Made by a program: the position numbers and the translations under genes
The notes under the pieces: model-generated
Told to the model about the DNA's origin: nothing
Database searches by the model: none
Seen by the model: the letters and a program-made list of their open reading frames with translations, nothing else
DNA from: Draconibacterium halophilum
GTDB taxonomy: Bacteria > Bacteroidota > Bacteroidia > Bacteroidales > Prolixibacteraceae
Direction of reading: 5' to 3'
NCBI RefSeq assembly: GCF_010448835.1
Contig: NZ_CP048409.1
Span: forward strand, 1,682,001 to 1,746,000
DNA: 64,000 bases
Shown: positions 1 to 9,736 of the stretch, in pieces
How positions within the stretch are numbered: position 1 is the stretch's first letter
How the letters are laid out: the number at the start of each line of letters is the position of its first letter

Positions 1-1
1 G

Positions 2-379
2 AACCGCGATTTTTATATCAAGAATTATAAGGAGATGGCTGCCAAAATTGTATCGCTACAGCAGGAAGATGGATTGTGGCGCTCCAGTTTGCTCGATCCG
101 GATTCGTATCCGGGAGGAGAAGCTAGTGGCTCAGGATTTTTCTGCTACGCTTTGGCATGGGGAATTAATAATGGCATTCTGGATAAAGAAACCTATTTGC
201 CGGCAGTTGAAAAGGCATGGGTAGGATTGAACGGTCTGATTCAGCCCGACGGACATGTTGGTTGGTGTCAACCTATTGGTGCCGATCCGCGAAAAAACTT
301 TGTAGCCGATAGTTGGGAAGTATACGGAACAGGCGCATTTTTACTTGCCGGCAGCGAAGTGATAAAACTAGATGAGTAG
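2..379 (+). CDS. GH105 unsaturated rhamnogalacturonyl hydrolase, 3' part only
   Basis: The reading frame is open from base 2, so this is the last 125 residues of a gene that begins upstream of the window; the ATG at 35 is internal. The visible part matches the C-terminal third of the complete GH105 at 9737-10855: both have a QxEDGxW motif, a conserved AWGxNNGIL segment and end in a LLxGSEVxKL motif. GH105 enzymes remove the terminal delta-4,5-unsaturated galacturonic acid left on oligosaccharides by rhamnogalacturonan or pectate lyases, acting through hydration of the double bond. The catalytic Asp lies in the missing N-terminal part. It is the first visible gene of the + strand pectin cluster, followed by a 319-base gap. 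Family assignment is firm; the exact substrate is inferred from neighbours. Confidence 0.88.
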   Translation, partial: NRDFYIKNYKEMAAKIVSLQQEDGLWRSSLLDPDSYPGGEASGSGFFCYALAWGINNGILDKETYLPAVEKAWVGLNGLIQPDGHVGWCQPIGADPRKNFVADSWEVYGTGAFLLAGSEVIKLDE

Positions 380-698
380 ATTTTAAAGGATGAGCGGGTA
401 AATAGATGCTGCACCGATAAGTTTCTGCAAATACCTGTAAATATTTCCAATTCAATTTGATATGGCTTTTTCTCAGCAATCGCAACGAGTTAAATATGAC
501 CTGTTAATCCTGGAATAGTGTTCTTTAGAATTCTCTTTGCCTTTGATGAGGAAAAGTCATCTTTTTTTTAGACCAATTGAAACGTTTAGTGAGAATTGAA
601 TAGGTACCTGATTCTTTTATAAGGTCTAATAGTGTAGCAACCATTGGTTTTCAGCTTAGCGAGACCTTTTTTTAAACCGAACAATTAACCAATAAATT
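380..698. other. Intergenic gap within the pectin cluster
   Basis: No supportable gene is present in these 319 bases; short minus-strand open frames near 268-485 run antisense into the GH105 gene and have no protein-like features. A weak hairpin-plus-T-run (5-bp stem GATGA/TCATC at 545-561 followed by eight T) could terminate the upstream gene. No recognisable TAnnTTTG promoter element was found before the next gene. Confidence 0.35.
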
Positions 699-3299
699 AT
701 GATACAAAGACTCTTTATCGTCATCCTTTTATTCATGGTTGGATTTGCAGGAAAAGCGCAAGTCAACGATGTAACAACTCCCCTCCACCTCATGCAGCCT
801 GATTATCCGCATGCCTACGGAGCACCTGAAACTAAGGACATTGAACAGGTATTGTCGCGGGTTTACAATTACCTTGATGAGGTTACACCTGCTCAACTGG
901 TCGATAAAGAATCTGGAGAACTGATTAGCGATTTGACGAAAGTAGATCAGAATAGTATCATGAAACCGGGCGATTTTCGCCTGAACAGTTACGAGTGGGG
1001 TGTTACTTATGCCGGTATGTTATTGGCAACGAAGAATACCGGCGATGAAAAATATGCTGCTTATACTTTCGAGCGATTAAAATTCCTGTCTAAGTCTCTT
1101 GACGCTTTTGCTGATTTCGAAGAGAAAAATCCGGACACAAAGTTTCAACTGTATCGTTCGCTGCATCCACATGCTCTGGATGATTGTGGTGCAATTTGTG
1201 CAGCTATGATCAAAGCTACCAAATCCCGCGAGGTAGAAAACCTGGATTGGATCATTAATAACTACATCGATTATATCAGTAATAAACAATTCCGCCTGCA
1301 AGATGAAACCCTTGCCCGCAACAGGCCGCAACCCAATTCCATTTGGCTCGACGATCTGTTTATGAGCATTCCGGCCCTGGCTCAAATGGGAAGTTACAGT
1401 GGCGATACAAAATATTTTGATGATGCCGTAAAACAAGTATTGCAGTTTTCAAAACGAATGTTTAACTACGAAAAAGGCCTTTTTATGCACGGCTGGATTC
1501 AGGAAATGGATGAACATCCGCAGTTTCACTGGGCACGAGCCAACGGCTGGGCGGTAATGACTTTGGTTGAATTATTGGAAGTTTTGCCGGAAAATCATCA
1601 GGGCCGCGATCAGGTTCTGGAATTGTTACAACGCCATATTCGTGGTTTAGCCAACTACCAGCATGGAACCGGTTTTTGGCATCAGCTAATTGATAGAAAC
1701 GATACTTACCTGGAAACTTCGGCAACAGCCATTTATACATATTCAATTGCCCGTGCAATTAACCGGGGATATGTTGACGCAAAAGTTTATGGTCCGATGG
1801 TTTGTCTGGCATGGAATGCTGTGGCAAGCAAGGTAAACGACGCAGGTCAGGTGGAAGGAACTTGCGTAGGAACCGGAATGGGTTTTGATCCGGCATTTTA
1901 TTATTACCGGCCGATTAACGTTTTTGCAGCACACGGTTATGGTCCTGTTGTACTGGCAGGTGCCGAAATGATAGAACTGGTAAAAACACACGATATTCGC
2001 ATCAACGACAGTGCAAACATGTTGTACGAAGAAAACGAACCTCAATCGTGGAAATTTGATTTTGGAAATGAAAAAGCAAAAGAGGGCTTTTCTCAGGTTA
2101 CCGACCGCACAATATATGCTGAAGAAGCCGGATTTGGAATAATTCCATTTGGCGAGGTAAAAGCGTTCAGTGAAAAGGGTGAAGATGTAGCGTCAAATGA
2201 CGGACTAAGTTCAGATGCACCGTTTTATTTCCAAATTGATGTGCCGGAGGGGCGCTACAAAATCACCCTCGAATTGGGTAATACTGACAAGAAATCAGCC
2301 ACAACAGTAAAGGCCGAATCGCGAAGATTGATGCTTGAAAATGTTGAAATAAAGAAAGGTGATGTTGTTACCAAATCCATTCTTGTTGATGTGCGTTCGC
2401 CCCAAATTAATCCAACAGAAAGTATACGACTTAAATCGCGGGAGTTGCCCTATAAAAACTGGGATAAAAGTCTGACTCTTGAGTTCAACGGTAAAAATCC
2501 ATCAGTTCGATCGATTGAAATTCAAAAAGCCGATGATTTCCCTGTAATTTTTCTGGCCGGCAACTCAACGGTTACCGATCAGGAAAATGAACCCTGGGCA
2601 TCGTGGGGACAGATGTTTCCTCGTTTTCTTAAACCGGAAATTGTGGTGGCCAATTTTGCTGAATCAGGTGAGACTTTGAAAGCATTCAGAGCAGAAAATC
2701 GTCTGAAAAAAATACTAAGCGTGATGAAACCCGGCGACTATCTGTTTTTGGAATTTGCACACAACGATCAAAAACCGGGAAGTAGCCATGTTGAACCTTT
2801 TACAACGTACCAGGACGAGTTGCGCTATTTTATGAATGAAGCCAGAAAGAAGGGTGGAAAACCGGTTTTGGTTACTTCAACAAACAGGCGTAAGTTCGAT
2901 GAAGAAGGAAAAATTGTAAATACGCTTGAAGAATACCCGGATGCCATGCGGCAACTAGCCAGGGAAGAAAATGTTCCGCTGATTGATTTGAATGCCATGA
3001 GCAAAGAATTTTACGAGACACTTGGCGTTGAAAATTCAACAAAAGCGTTTGTACATTACCCGGCTAATAGTTTCCCTAACCAAAGAAAAGCGTTGGCCGA
3101 TAATACGCATTTCAATCCCTATGGGGCCTACGAACTGGCAAAATGTGTAGTGCAGGGAATAATGGATCAGGACATGGATTTGGCAGCGTATATCGTAGAT
3201 GATTTTGGAAGTTATGATCCGTCAGCACCTGATGCGTTTGCAGGATTCTTTTGGCCCGACAGCCCTTCGTTGGAGTTACTTAAGCCAGATGGAAACTAG
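699..3299 (+). CDS. Bifunctional GH105 glycosidase / CE12 SGNH acetylesterase fusion
   Basis: An 866-residue exported enzyme with two catalytic modules. Residues 1-20 form a Sec signal peptide. Residues about 30-430 are a six-hairpin GH105/GH88-type domain, with a WLDD segment (Asp near 218, aligning with the Asp of the WIDAL motif in the other complete GH105) and an ANGW motif. Residues about 445-610 form a beta-rich linker domain that starts with a FDFGNE motif, as in many Bacteroidota CE12 proteins. Residues about 612-866 are an SGNH hydrolase with GNSTV (nucleophile Ser near 622), AHND (Asn near 689) and DNTHFN (His near 804), typical of rhamnogalacturonan acetylesterases. The fusion would remove unsaturated uronate and acetyl groups from the same rhamnogalacturonan oligosaccharide. 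It is 86 bp upstream of the GH28 gene on the same strand. Which linkage the GH105 half prefers is not visible. Confidence 0.88.
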   Translation: MIQRLFIVILLFMVGFAGKAQVNDVTTPLHLMQPDYPHAYGAPETKDIEQVLSRVYNYLDEVTPAQLVDKESGELISDLTKVDQNSIMKPGDFRLNSYEWGVTYAGMLLATKNTGDEKYAAYTFERLKFLSKSLDAFADFEEKNPDTKFQLYRSLHPHALDDCGAICAAMIKATKSREVENLDWIINNYIDYISNKQFRLQDETLARNRPQPNSIWLDDLFMSIPALAQMGSYSGDTKYFDDAVKQVLQFSKRMFNYEKGLFMHGWIQEMDEHPQFHWARANGWAVMTLVELLEVLPENHQGRDQVLELLQRHIRGLANYQHGTGFWHQLIDRNDTYLETSATAIYTYSIARAINRGYVDAKVYGPMVCLAWNAVASKVNDAGQVEGTCVGTGMGFDPAFYYYRPINVFAAHGYGPVVLAGAEMIELVKTHDIRINDSANMLYEENEPQSWKFDFGNEKAKEGFSQVTDRTIYAEEAGFGIIPFGEVKAFSEKGEDVASNDGLSSDAPFYFQIDVPEGRYKITLELGNTDKKSATTVKAESRRLMLENVEIKKGDVVTKSILVDVRSPQINPTESIRLKSRELPYKNWDKSLTLEFNGKNPSVRSIEIQKADDFPVIFLAGNSTVTDQENEPWASWGQMFPRFLKPEIVVANFAESGETLKAFRAENRLKKILSVMKPGDYLFLEFAHNDQKPGSSHVEPFTTYQDELRYFMNEARKKGGKPVLVTSTNRRKFDEEGKIVNTLEEYPDAMRQLAREENVPLIDLNAMSKEFYETLGVENSTKAFVHYPANSFPNQRKALADNTHFNPYGAYELAKCVVQGIMDQDMDLAAYIVDDFGSYDPSAPDAFAGFFWPDSPSLELLKPDGN

Positions 3300-3385
3300 A
3301 AAAAATAGAACTTAGTTGAGAGCGGAGCACTTACATCTGTTCTCAAATTTTAAATAATTTATAGAACCCGGAAAATTTAGAACAG

Positions 3386-5278
3386 ATGAAACAATACAAC
3401 CTGATTCTTTCCATACTGCTCAGCACTCTCCTGTTTTCCTGTACCCAGGAAAAGAAAAGCGAGTTGGTACAACGACTGGAAGAAATTTTTTACAACGATT
3501 CTTTTGCCACTGTTCCGGGAACCGAATTTAATGTAGCCGATTACGGTGCCGTTGCCGATGGGAAAACACTGGCAACCGAAGCCATTCAGAAAACCATTGA
3601 TGCCGCTGCCGAAGCAGGCGGTGGTAAAGTCACCTTTCCGGCAGGAACTTATTTGTCGGGAGCGCTTTTTGTGAAATCGAATGTGGAGTTGAACATCAGT
3701 GAAGGTGCAATTATTCAGGCGATTCAGGATAACAGTCATTACCCGCGTTTATGGACACGAATTGCCGGAATTGAAATGAAATGGCCTGCAGCGCTTATTA
3801 ACGTTTACGATGAAAGCAACGTGCGCATTACCGGAAAAGGGGTGATAGACGGCAATGGAAAATACTGGTGGGATAAATTTTGGGGCGACCCGAGATACAC
3901 TGGTGGAATGTGGGGCGAATACAAAGAAAAAGGTATTCGCTGGGCCGTTGATTACGATTGCGAACGTGTACGTCCGGTAGTGGTGTGGGAATCGGAAGAT
4001 GTGTTGTTGAAAGATTTCACTGTAAAACGGGCCGGTTTCTGGACCGTTTCGCTCACCTACAGTACCCGGGTTCATGTTGACGGGGTAGTTGTACGCAACA
4101 ATATTGGTGGCCACGGACCCAGCTCCGATGGCATAAACACCGACTCATCAAAAGATATTCTGGTTGAAAATTGCGACATCGATTGCAACGACGATAACCT
4201 GTGCATAAAAGCCGGGAAAGATGCCGATGGTTTACGCGTTAATCGCCCGGCCGAGAATATTGTTTACCGAAATTGTATCACACGTTCAGGTCACGGGCTG
4301 ATCACCTTAGGAAGTGAAACTTCCGGAGGCATGCGAAATATTGAAGTTTACGGATTAGAGGCCATCGGAACCAACATTGGTATTCGTTTTAAGTCGGCAA
4401 AAGTACGGGGTGGATTAATTGAGAATATTCATTTTCACGATATAAAAATGATAGATGTGGCCAATCCTTTTCATTTCGAATTGAACTGGTACCCGGAATA
4501 CAGTTATTGCACCATTCCCGATAATATTCCTGAAGAAGAAATAAAAGACCGATGGCGGGTGTTAAGTCAGCGTGTAGAACCGGCTGAAAAAGGCATTCCC
4601 GAATTCAGAAATATTACACTGAGCAATATTAAAGTGGAAAAGGCAGAACGGGCTTTTTATGCCAATGCCTATCCCGAAAAACCAATTCACGATATTCACT
4701 TTAAGGATGTTTCTGTTGAAGCCAAAGAAAGCGGGAAACTAACGTACGCCAGCAACTGGACTATGGAAAATGTATTGTTGAAAACGGTTTCAGGCAAGCC
4801 TGTTGAGTTGGAAAATTCTGAAAACATTGAGCAACCGGAGATCGTAAGAATTGAACAGCCGCAACCGGAAGAAAAGAAGGAACTAACCCTAGATCAGCAA
4901 ATCAGGAATATCAACCCCAATGCCGATGTAGTTATAATTCCTGTTAATCCAACGGCCAACCAGGCGCTTGTTGATGGCGATACAACTGAGTTCTCAGAAA
5001 ATATAAAAGTGTATATTTTAAAAGCCGAAGATGCGGTTTTGAGTTACTACGAACCGCTTGGAGATGGTTTTTATTACACGCCGGTCGAGGTGGCTGTTAA
5101 AAATAACGGAACTACTCTTGAAATAACAGGTCAGAAAGAGCATCAATATACTTTTATTGTTAACCACGATGAGGAGCCCGAAGATATCAACGAGGCAGAT
5201 CAATGGGAATATGATAGTGATCGCCGGCAAATAAATATTGAAAAGAAAGGAAAATCGTTCACATTAGACATAGAATAA
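3386..5278 (+). CDS. GH28 polygalacturonase-family lipoprotein
   Basis: A 630-residue right-handed beta-helix hydrolase with a lipoprotein signal (lipobox LLFSC, Cys 19), so it is probably anchored in a membrane facing the periplasm or cell surface. The GH28 signature is complete: NTD (Asp 253), DD in CNDDN (269-270), GHG (His 303) and RxK (334-336). GH28 enzymes hydrolyse alpha-1,4-galacturonan or rhamnogalacturonan backbones with inversion. The N-terminal ADYGAVADG motif is the usual start of the family. Residues about 490-630 are an extra C-terminal segment of unrecognised fold that is not needed for GH28 catalysis; it follows a Pro/Glu-rich linker. The next gene starts 10 bp downstream, which suggests co-transcription. 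In this context rhamnogalacturonan or galacturonan oligosaccharides are the likely substrate, but endo versus exo action cannot be decided. Confidence 0.9.
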   Translation: MKQYNLILSILLSTLLFSCTQEKKSELVQRLEEIFYNDSFATVPGTEFNVADYGAVADGKTLATEAIQKTIDAAAEAGGGKVTFPAGTYLSGALFVKSNVELNISEGAIIQAIQDNSHYPRLWTRIAGIEMKWPAALINVYDESNVRITGKGVIDGNGKYWWDKFWGDPRYTGGMWGEYKEKGIRWAVDYDCERVRPVVVWESEDVLLKDFTVKRAGFWTVSLTYSTRVHVDGVVVRNNIGGHGPSSDGINTDSSKDILVENCDIDCNDDNLCIKAGKDADGLRVNRPAENIVYRNCITRSGHGLITLGSETSGGMRNIEVYGLEAIGTNIGIRFKSAKVRGGLIENIHFHDIKMIDVANPFHFELNWYPEYSYCTIPDNIPEEEIKDRWRVLSQRVEPAEKGIPEFRNITLSNIKVEKAERAFYANAYPEKPIHDIHFKDVSVEAKESGKLTYASNWTMENVLLKTVSGKPVELENSENIEQPEIVRIEQPQPEEKKELTLDQQIRNINPNADVVIIPVNPTANQALVDGDTTEFSENIKVYILKAEDAVLSYYEPLGDGFYYTPVEVAVKNNGTTLEITGQKEHQYTFIVNHDEEPEDINEADQWEYDSDRRQINIEKKGKSFTLDIE

Positions 5279-5288
5279 AACCAAAATA

Positions 5289-8198
5289 ATGAATAGAATT
5301 CAACCATTTCTAACCGTACTGCTTTTTTTAATCCTGGCAGTTAGCAGTCAGGCACAACCCGAAACGAGGCAGGTAAAATACCTGTCGGGTACCGACAATG
5401 AAAACACTGAAACATGGGAGTTTTACTGTACTGCCGGCAGAAATAGCGGCCAGTGGTCTACCATCGAAGTGCCGTCGCATTGGGAACAACAGGGTTTTGG
5501 CAACTACGATTATGGCCGCGATTATCGTACTTATGGTAAAAAATTCAGGTATTCACAAGAAAGTGGGTTGTACCGATACAATTTTGATGTACCCGGAGAT
5601 TGGAAGGAAAAAACTGTTTTTATTGTTTTTGAAGGATCGATGACCGATACCGAAGTGAAAATTAATAGCGAATTGGCTGGTCCGGTTCATCAGGGATCGT
5701 TTTACCGTTTCCGCTACGATATTTCGGATAAACTAAAATTCGGCGAAACAAACCAGCTGGAAGTTAAGGTCGATAAATGGTCAGCGAATCATTCGGTAAA
5801 CCGTGCTGAGCGTTATGCCGATTACTGGATTTTTGGCGGAATTTTTCGCCCGGTTTATCTCGAAGCTTCTCCTCAGGAAAGTATTGACAGGGTAGCAATT
5901 AATGCTGAATCTGACGGAACTTTTGAAATGGATGTTTTTCCCCTCGGTATCACTGATAAACAAAGTATTAGTACAGAAATTATTGATGCAGAAGGAAATG
6001 TAGTTCAACGTTGCGAAACTACAGTAAATAAAGGCGATTCGCTGGTGCAGTTGTCGTGTGATGTAAATGCACCAAAACGATGGACCGCAGAAACTCCAAA
6101 TCTATATACCGCAAAAGTTCAGCTTAAAAACGGGGGTGACGCGGTTTATGAACTGACACAAAAATTTGGTTTCCGAACCATCGAAATACGTCAGGGCGAC
6201 GGCATTTACCTGAATGGTGTTAAAATAAAATTGAAAGGCGTTAATCGCCATGTTTTTTGGCCCGAAACGGGTCGCTGTGTTAATCCTTCACTCGATCTTC
6301 AGGATGTAAAACTGATGAAGGAAATGAACATGAATTCGGTTCGTTGTGCGCACTATCCACCCGATCAGGCATTTCTTGACTACTGCGATTCGCTGGGATT
6401 GTATGTGTTGGATGAACTGGCCGGCTGGCAAAATGCCTACGATACCGAATCGGGTGAAAAGCTGGTTCGCGAATTGGTCATCCGAGATGTAAATCATCCT
6501 TCAATAATTTTCTGGAGCAACGGAAACGAAGGTGGAACCAACACGGATCTGGATAATGATTATGCCATTTATGATCCTTCAAACCGACCGGTGATTCACG
6601 CACATCATCGCCCCGGAAATGATTATAACGGAATTGATTGTAATCACTACGAAAACTATTACAGCTCGAAAAAAATATTGGATGAAGGTCTGATTTACCT
6701 GCCCACCGAGTTTTTACACTCGCAGGACGATGGTGGGGGTGCCGCCGGATTAAGCGACTTTTGGGAACTTTTCTGGTACTCCGAACGATCAGCAGGTGGT
6801 TTTACCTGGGTATTTTCTGACGAAGGAATTGTGCGTACCGATTTGGGTGGAAAAATTGATGTGAACCGGGTAAATGCACCCGATGGAATTCTGGGACCGC
6901 ATCGCGAAAAGGAAGGCAGTTATTATGCCATGCGTGAGATTTATTCACCTGTTAAAATCTTCATGGAAAAACTTCCGGAAGATTTTAACGGAACGATAGA
7001 ACTGGAAAATCGTTATCATTTTACCAATCTGAATAAAGTGCAATTTAACTGGGAACTGGTTTCGTTCAGTTGGCCACAACAAAGGGGTGCCGGACACAAA
7101 GTTATGAAAAATGGCAGGGTACAAAGTCCTGATGTTGCACCAACACAAAAAGGGGAATTGAAGGTAGAACTTCCCGACAATTACAAGAATTACGATGTAC
7201 TTTATTTGAGAGCATTCGATCCTGCAGGTGAAGAAATTTTCTGCTGGAGCTGGAAAACCAACGAAAACACCAACCAGGTTCTTGGTTTGGTAGAGAAAAG
7301 TCTTTCGGCAGAAGAGAAAGAGCAACTGAAAAAGTTGAAAGCTCAGGGAGTTGAAGAAGACAATATTTTACCAATTAGCGCCAAAGAGGGCGACGAAAAT
7401 GTTAGTGCAACTGTTGAACTAAAGGAAGATGAAAAAAGTATTTCCTTAAAATCTTCGGGAATAGGTGTTACTTTTAGTAAAGAGAACGGTACCATTCTTA
7501 CTATTTCCAACGATTTTGGATTGCCAATTCCACTAAATAACGGGCCGGTATTGGTGAGTGGCGAATCGAAAGTAGTTGATATTAAAACGACGAAAAACGA
7601 CGACGGCTACAAACTCGAATTCTTGTATGAAGGTGATTTGAAATTCATTAAATGGACAATGTATAACAGCGGCTGGCTGCAGATGGATTACGAATACCAG
7701 GTGGAAGGCGAACAGTATTTCACCGGTATCAGTTTTGATTTTCCGGAGTCGGATGTAATCAGCGCCAAATGGCTGGGTAAAGGACCTTCGCATGTATGGA
7801 AAAACCGTTTGAAAGGCGGGCGTTTGGATGTGTTTGAACGGCTTTATAACAATGTATTGCCGGGAACAAATACCTGGGATTATCCACAGTTTAAAGGCTA
7901 TTTTGCTGACGTATCGTGGATGGAATTTAATACCGTTTATGGCAAATTTACGGTTGTTGTCCAGCAAGACGACCTGTTTGTTCGTTTGTTTGATTTCTAT
8001 GGAATCTCGGGGCCAAAAAATTACCCGGAGCTACCTCTTGGAAACATTTCTTTCCTCGATGGAATTCCGCCAATTGGAACAAAACTCGCCATGGGAATCA
8101 GCAATGATACCTGGAATCTCGGTCCTGAAGGGAAACTAAATGTGATGGAAGAACCCGTAAAACGAACCTTGTATTTTTATTTTGGATTGCTACAGTAG
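5289..8198 (+). CDS. GH2 family glycosidase (beta-galactosidase-like)
   Basis: A 969-residue exported GH2 enzyme with a Sec signal peptide ending near Ala 22. Domains in order: N-terminal sugar-binding jelly roll (about 40-195), immunoglobulin-like domain (about 200-300), TIM barrel (about 300-570), and a C-terminal part that includes a LacZ small-chain-like domain (about 720-960) with a LGKGPSH motif. The barrel carries LKGVNRH, the acid/base in GNEGG (Glu 414) and a candidate nucleophile in TEF (Glu 474). GH2 enzymes of this layout are retaining exo-glycosidases, most often beta-galactosidases. Here it would fit removal of galactan side chains from rhamnogalacturonan-I. Other GH2 activities (beta-glucuronidase, alpha-L-arabinopyranosidase) cannot be excluded from sequence alone. 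Gaps of 10 and 24 bp place it inside the operon. Confidence 0.88.
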   Translation: MNRIQPFLTVLLFLILAVSSQAQPETRQVKYLSGTDNENTETWEFYCTAGRNSGQWSTIEVPSHWEQQGFGNYDYGRDYRTYGKKFRYSQESGLYRYNFDVPGDWKEKTVFIVFEGSMTDTEVKINSELAGPVHQGSFYRFRYDISDKLKFGETNQLEVKVDKWSANHSVNRAERYADYWIFGGIFRPVYLEASPQESIDRVAINAESDGTFEMDVFPLGITDKQSISTEIIDAEGNVVQRCETTVNKGDSLVQLSCDVNAPKRWTAETPNLYTAKVQLKNGGDAVYELTQKFGFRTIEIRQGDGIYLNGVKIKLKGVNRHVFWPETGRCVNPSLDLQDVKLMKEMNMNSVRCAHYPPDQAFLDYCDSLGLYVLDELAGWQNAYDTESGEKLVRELVIRDVNHPSIIFWSNGNEGGTNTDLDNDYAIYDPSNRPVIHAHHRPGNDYNGIDCNHYENYYSSKKILDEGLIYLPTEFLHSQDDGGGAAGLSDFWELFWYSERSAGGFTWVFSDEGIVRTDLGGKIDVNRVNAPDGILGPHREKEGSYYAMREIYSPVKIFMEKLPEDFNGTIELENRYHFTNLNKVQFNWELVSFSWPQQRGAGHKVMKNGRVQSPDVAPTQKGELKVELPDNYKNYDVLYLRAFDPAGEEIFCWSWKTNENTNQVLGLVEKSLSAEEKEQLKKLKAQGVEEDNILPISAKEGDENVSATVELKEDEKSISLKSSGIGVTFSKENGTILTISNDFGLPIPLNNGPVLVSGESKVVDIKTTKNDDGYKLEFLYEGDLKFIKWTMYNSGWLQMDYEYQVEGEQYFTGISFDFPESDVISAKWLGKGPSHVWKNRLKGGRLDVFERLYNNVLPGTNTWDYPQFKGYFADVSWMEFNTVYGKFTVVVQQDDLFVRLFDFYGISGPKNYPELPLGNISFLDGIPPIGTKLAMGISNDTWNLGPEGKLNVMEEPVKRTLYFYFGLLQ

Positions 8199-8222
8199 AA
8201 ATCCCAAAAATCGATTAATAGA

Positions 8223-9719
8223 ATGAAAAGAATTGCGAGTATACTGTTTGTATTCATACTGGCTATTGGCTGTATAAAAATGAAAGATGAAAACCAAAAG
8301 CCGACAATTTATACCATAGGCGATTCAACCGTTAAAAACGGACAAGGCGACGGAGCCGGTGGTTTATGGGGTTGGGGCGACCCTCTTGTTCAGTATTTCG
8401 ATACAAGCAAAGTAAGTCTTGAAAATCATGCGCTGGGTGGAACCAGCAGTCGAACTTACCGCGATAAAGGACTATGGCAGCCCGTTCTCGATCAACTAAA
8501 ACCCGGCGATTATGTATTGATGCAATTTGGGCACAACGATGCCGGTGCTGTTAACGATACAATCCGTGCACGTGGCACCATTAAAGGTATTGGCAATGAA
8601 TCCGAAGAGATTGATAACCTGCTTACCGGTAAACATGAAACTGTACATTCCTATGGTTGGTATATGCGCCAGTATATTCGCGAAACAAAAGCGAAAGGAG
8701 CAATTCCGGTTGTCATGTCACCTATTCCACGAAACGACTGGAACAACGGTAAGGTTCCGCGCAATAAGGAATCCTATGGCGGATGGGCAAAAAAAGTGGC
8801 CGAAGAAGAAGGTGCTTTTTTCATCGATCTGAATGAAAAAATGGCCTCGGAAATGGAAAAACGAGGTGAAGAAAATGTGACTGAAATATTGTTTTTTAGT
8901 CGCGACCATACCCACACTTCAGCAAAAGGAGCAGTTTTGGCCGCCTCCCTGATTGCAGAGGGACTGAAAGAACTGAAAAAATGTAAACTCAGGAATTATT
9001 TACTGGATGATCCTAAAATTGATTTCCCGGTTAAAAAGAAAGTGCTCATTATTGGCGATTCAACCGTGGCCAATGGAAACGATAGTATTGTTGGTTGGGG
9101 GCGCGAACTGTGGGCTTTTATGGATACCAGCCGGATTGAAGTGATCAACAGGGCACGGGGTGGCAGAAGCAGCCGCACCTACATTTACGAAGGACTTTGG
9201 GACGAAGTGCTCAGTCAACTGAGTTCCGGCGATTTCCTGCTCATTCAGTTTGGTCATAACGATGGCGGTCATATCGATCAACCAAAATACCGGGGCTCGC
9301 TTAAAGGAATAGGAGATGAAACACAGGATATTCTGAGACACGATTCTATTCCTGAAACCGTGCATACCTATGGTTGGTACATGAAAACGTACATCACTCA
9401 GGCCAAAGAAAAGGGTGTCTCTGTAATTGTGCTTTCCATGATTCCACGAAACATATGGGAAGTTGGAAAAGTAGCACGTGTTGACGATAGTTATGGTGGC
9501 TGGGCCAAAGAATCAGCACAACTAAACGATGCGTTTTTTATTGATTTAAACAATACCATTGCTGATAAATACGAGATAATGGGACCGCAGAAAGTTGATG
9601 CGTTTTTCCCCGGAGATCATACTCATACCAATGCTAATGGAGCACGGTTTAATGCAAAAACACTAGCAGAAGAAATCGGAAAGCTTCGATCATGTTTGCT
9701 AAGAAGATATTTGAAATAG
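8223..9719 (+). CDS. Tandem-domain CE12 rhamnogalacturonan acetylesterase
   Basis: A 498-residue lipoprotein-like protein (signal ending in a Cys near 17) that contains two complete SGNH acetylesterase domains. Domain 1 (about 25-258) has GDST with Ser 35, GHND and DHTH (Asp 228, His 231). Domain 2 (about 268-498) has GDST with Ser 280, GHND and DHTH (Asp 465, His 468). Both also share the GGxSSRTY segment and the MxPxPRN or SMIPRN segment, so the protein arose by internal duplication and both triads look intact. CE12 enzymes remove O-acetyl groups from rhamnogalacturonan galacturonate residues, which opens the backbone to lyases and hydrolases. With the CE12 half of the 699-3299 protein, the cluster has three esterase domains. 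The next gene starts 17 bp downstream. Confidence 0.9.
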   Translation: MKRIASILFVFILAIGCIKMKDENQKPTIYTIGDSTVKNGQGDGAGGLWGWGDPLVQYFDTSKVSLENHALGGTSSRTYRDKGLWQPVLDQLKPGDYVLMQFGHNDAGAVNDTIRARGTIKGIGNESEEIDNLLTGKHETVHSYGWYMRQYIRETKAKGAIPVVMSPIPRNDWNNGKVPRNKESYGGWAKKVAEEEGAFFIDLNEKMASEMEKRGEENVTEILFFSRDHTHTSAKGAVLAASLIAEGLKELKKCKLRNYLLDDPKIDFPVKKKVLIIGDSTVANGNDSIVGWGRELWAFMDTSRIEVINRARGGRSSRTYIYEGLWDEVLSQLSSGDFLLIQFGHNDGGHIDQPKYRGSLKGIGDETQDILRHDSIPETVHTYGWYMKTYITQAKEKGVSVIVLSMIPRNIWEVGKVARVDDSYGGWAKESAQLNDAFFIDLNNTIADKYEIMGPQKVDAFFPGDHTHTNANGARFNAKTLAEEIGKLRSCLLRRYLK

Positions 9720-9736
9720 TAATAAAGGATAGAAAA

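Noticed and set aside
268..485. Two short - strand open frames near the window start
   Set aside because: They lie antisense to the GH105 end and in the following gap with low-complexity composition.
3316..3346. Terminator between the GH105-CE12 and GH28 genes
   Set aside because: TTGAGA/TCTCAA can pair, but the stem is only 6 bp with a 19-base loop and the following run is mixed A/T.
9692..9736. Upstream start for the GH105 gene
   Set aside because: It overlaps the previous gene and displaces the signal peptide; the ATG at 9737 gives a normal export signal.
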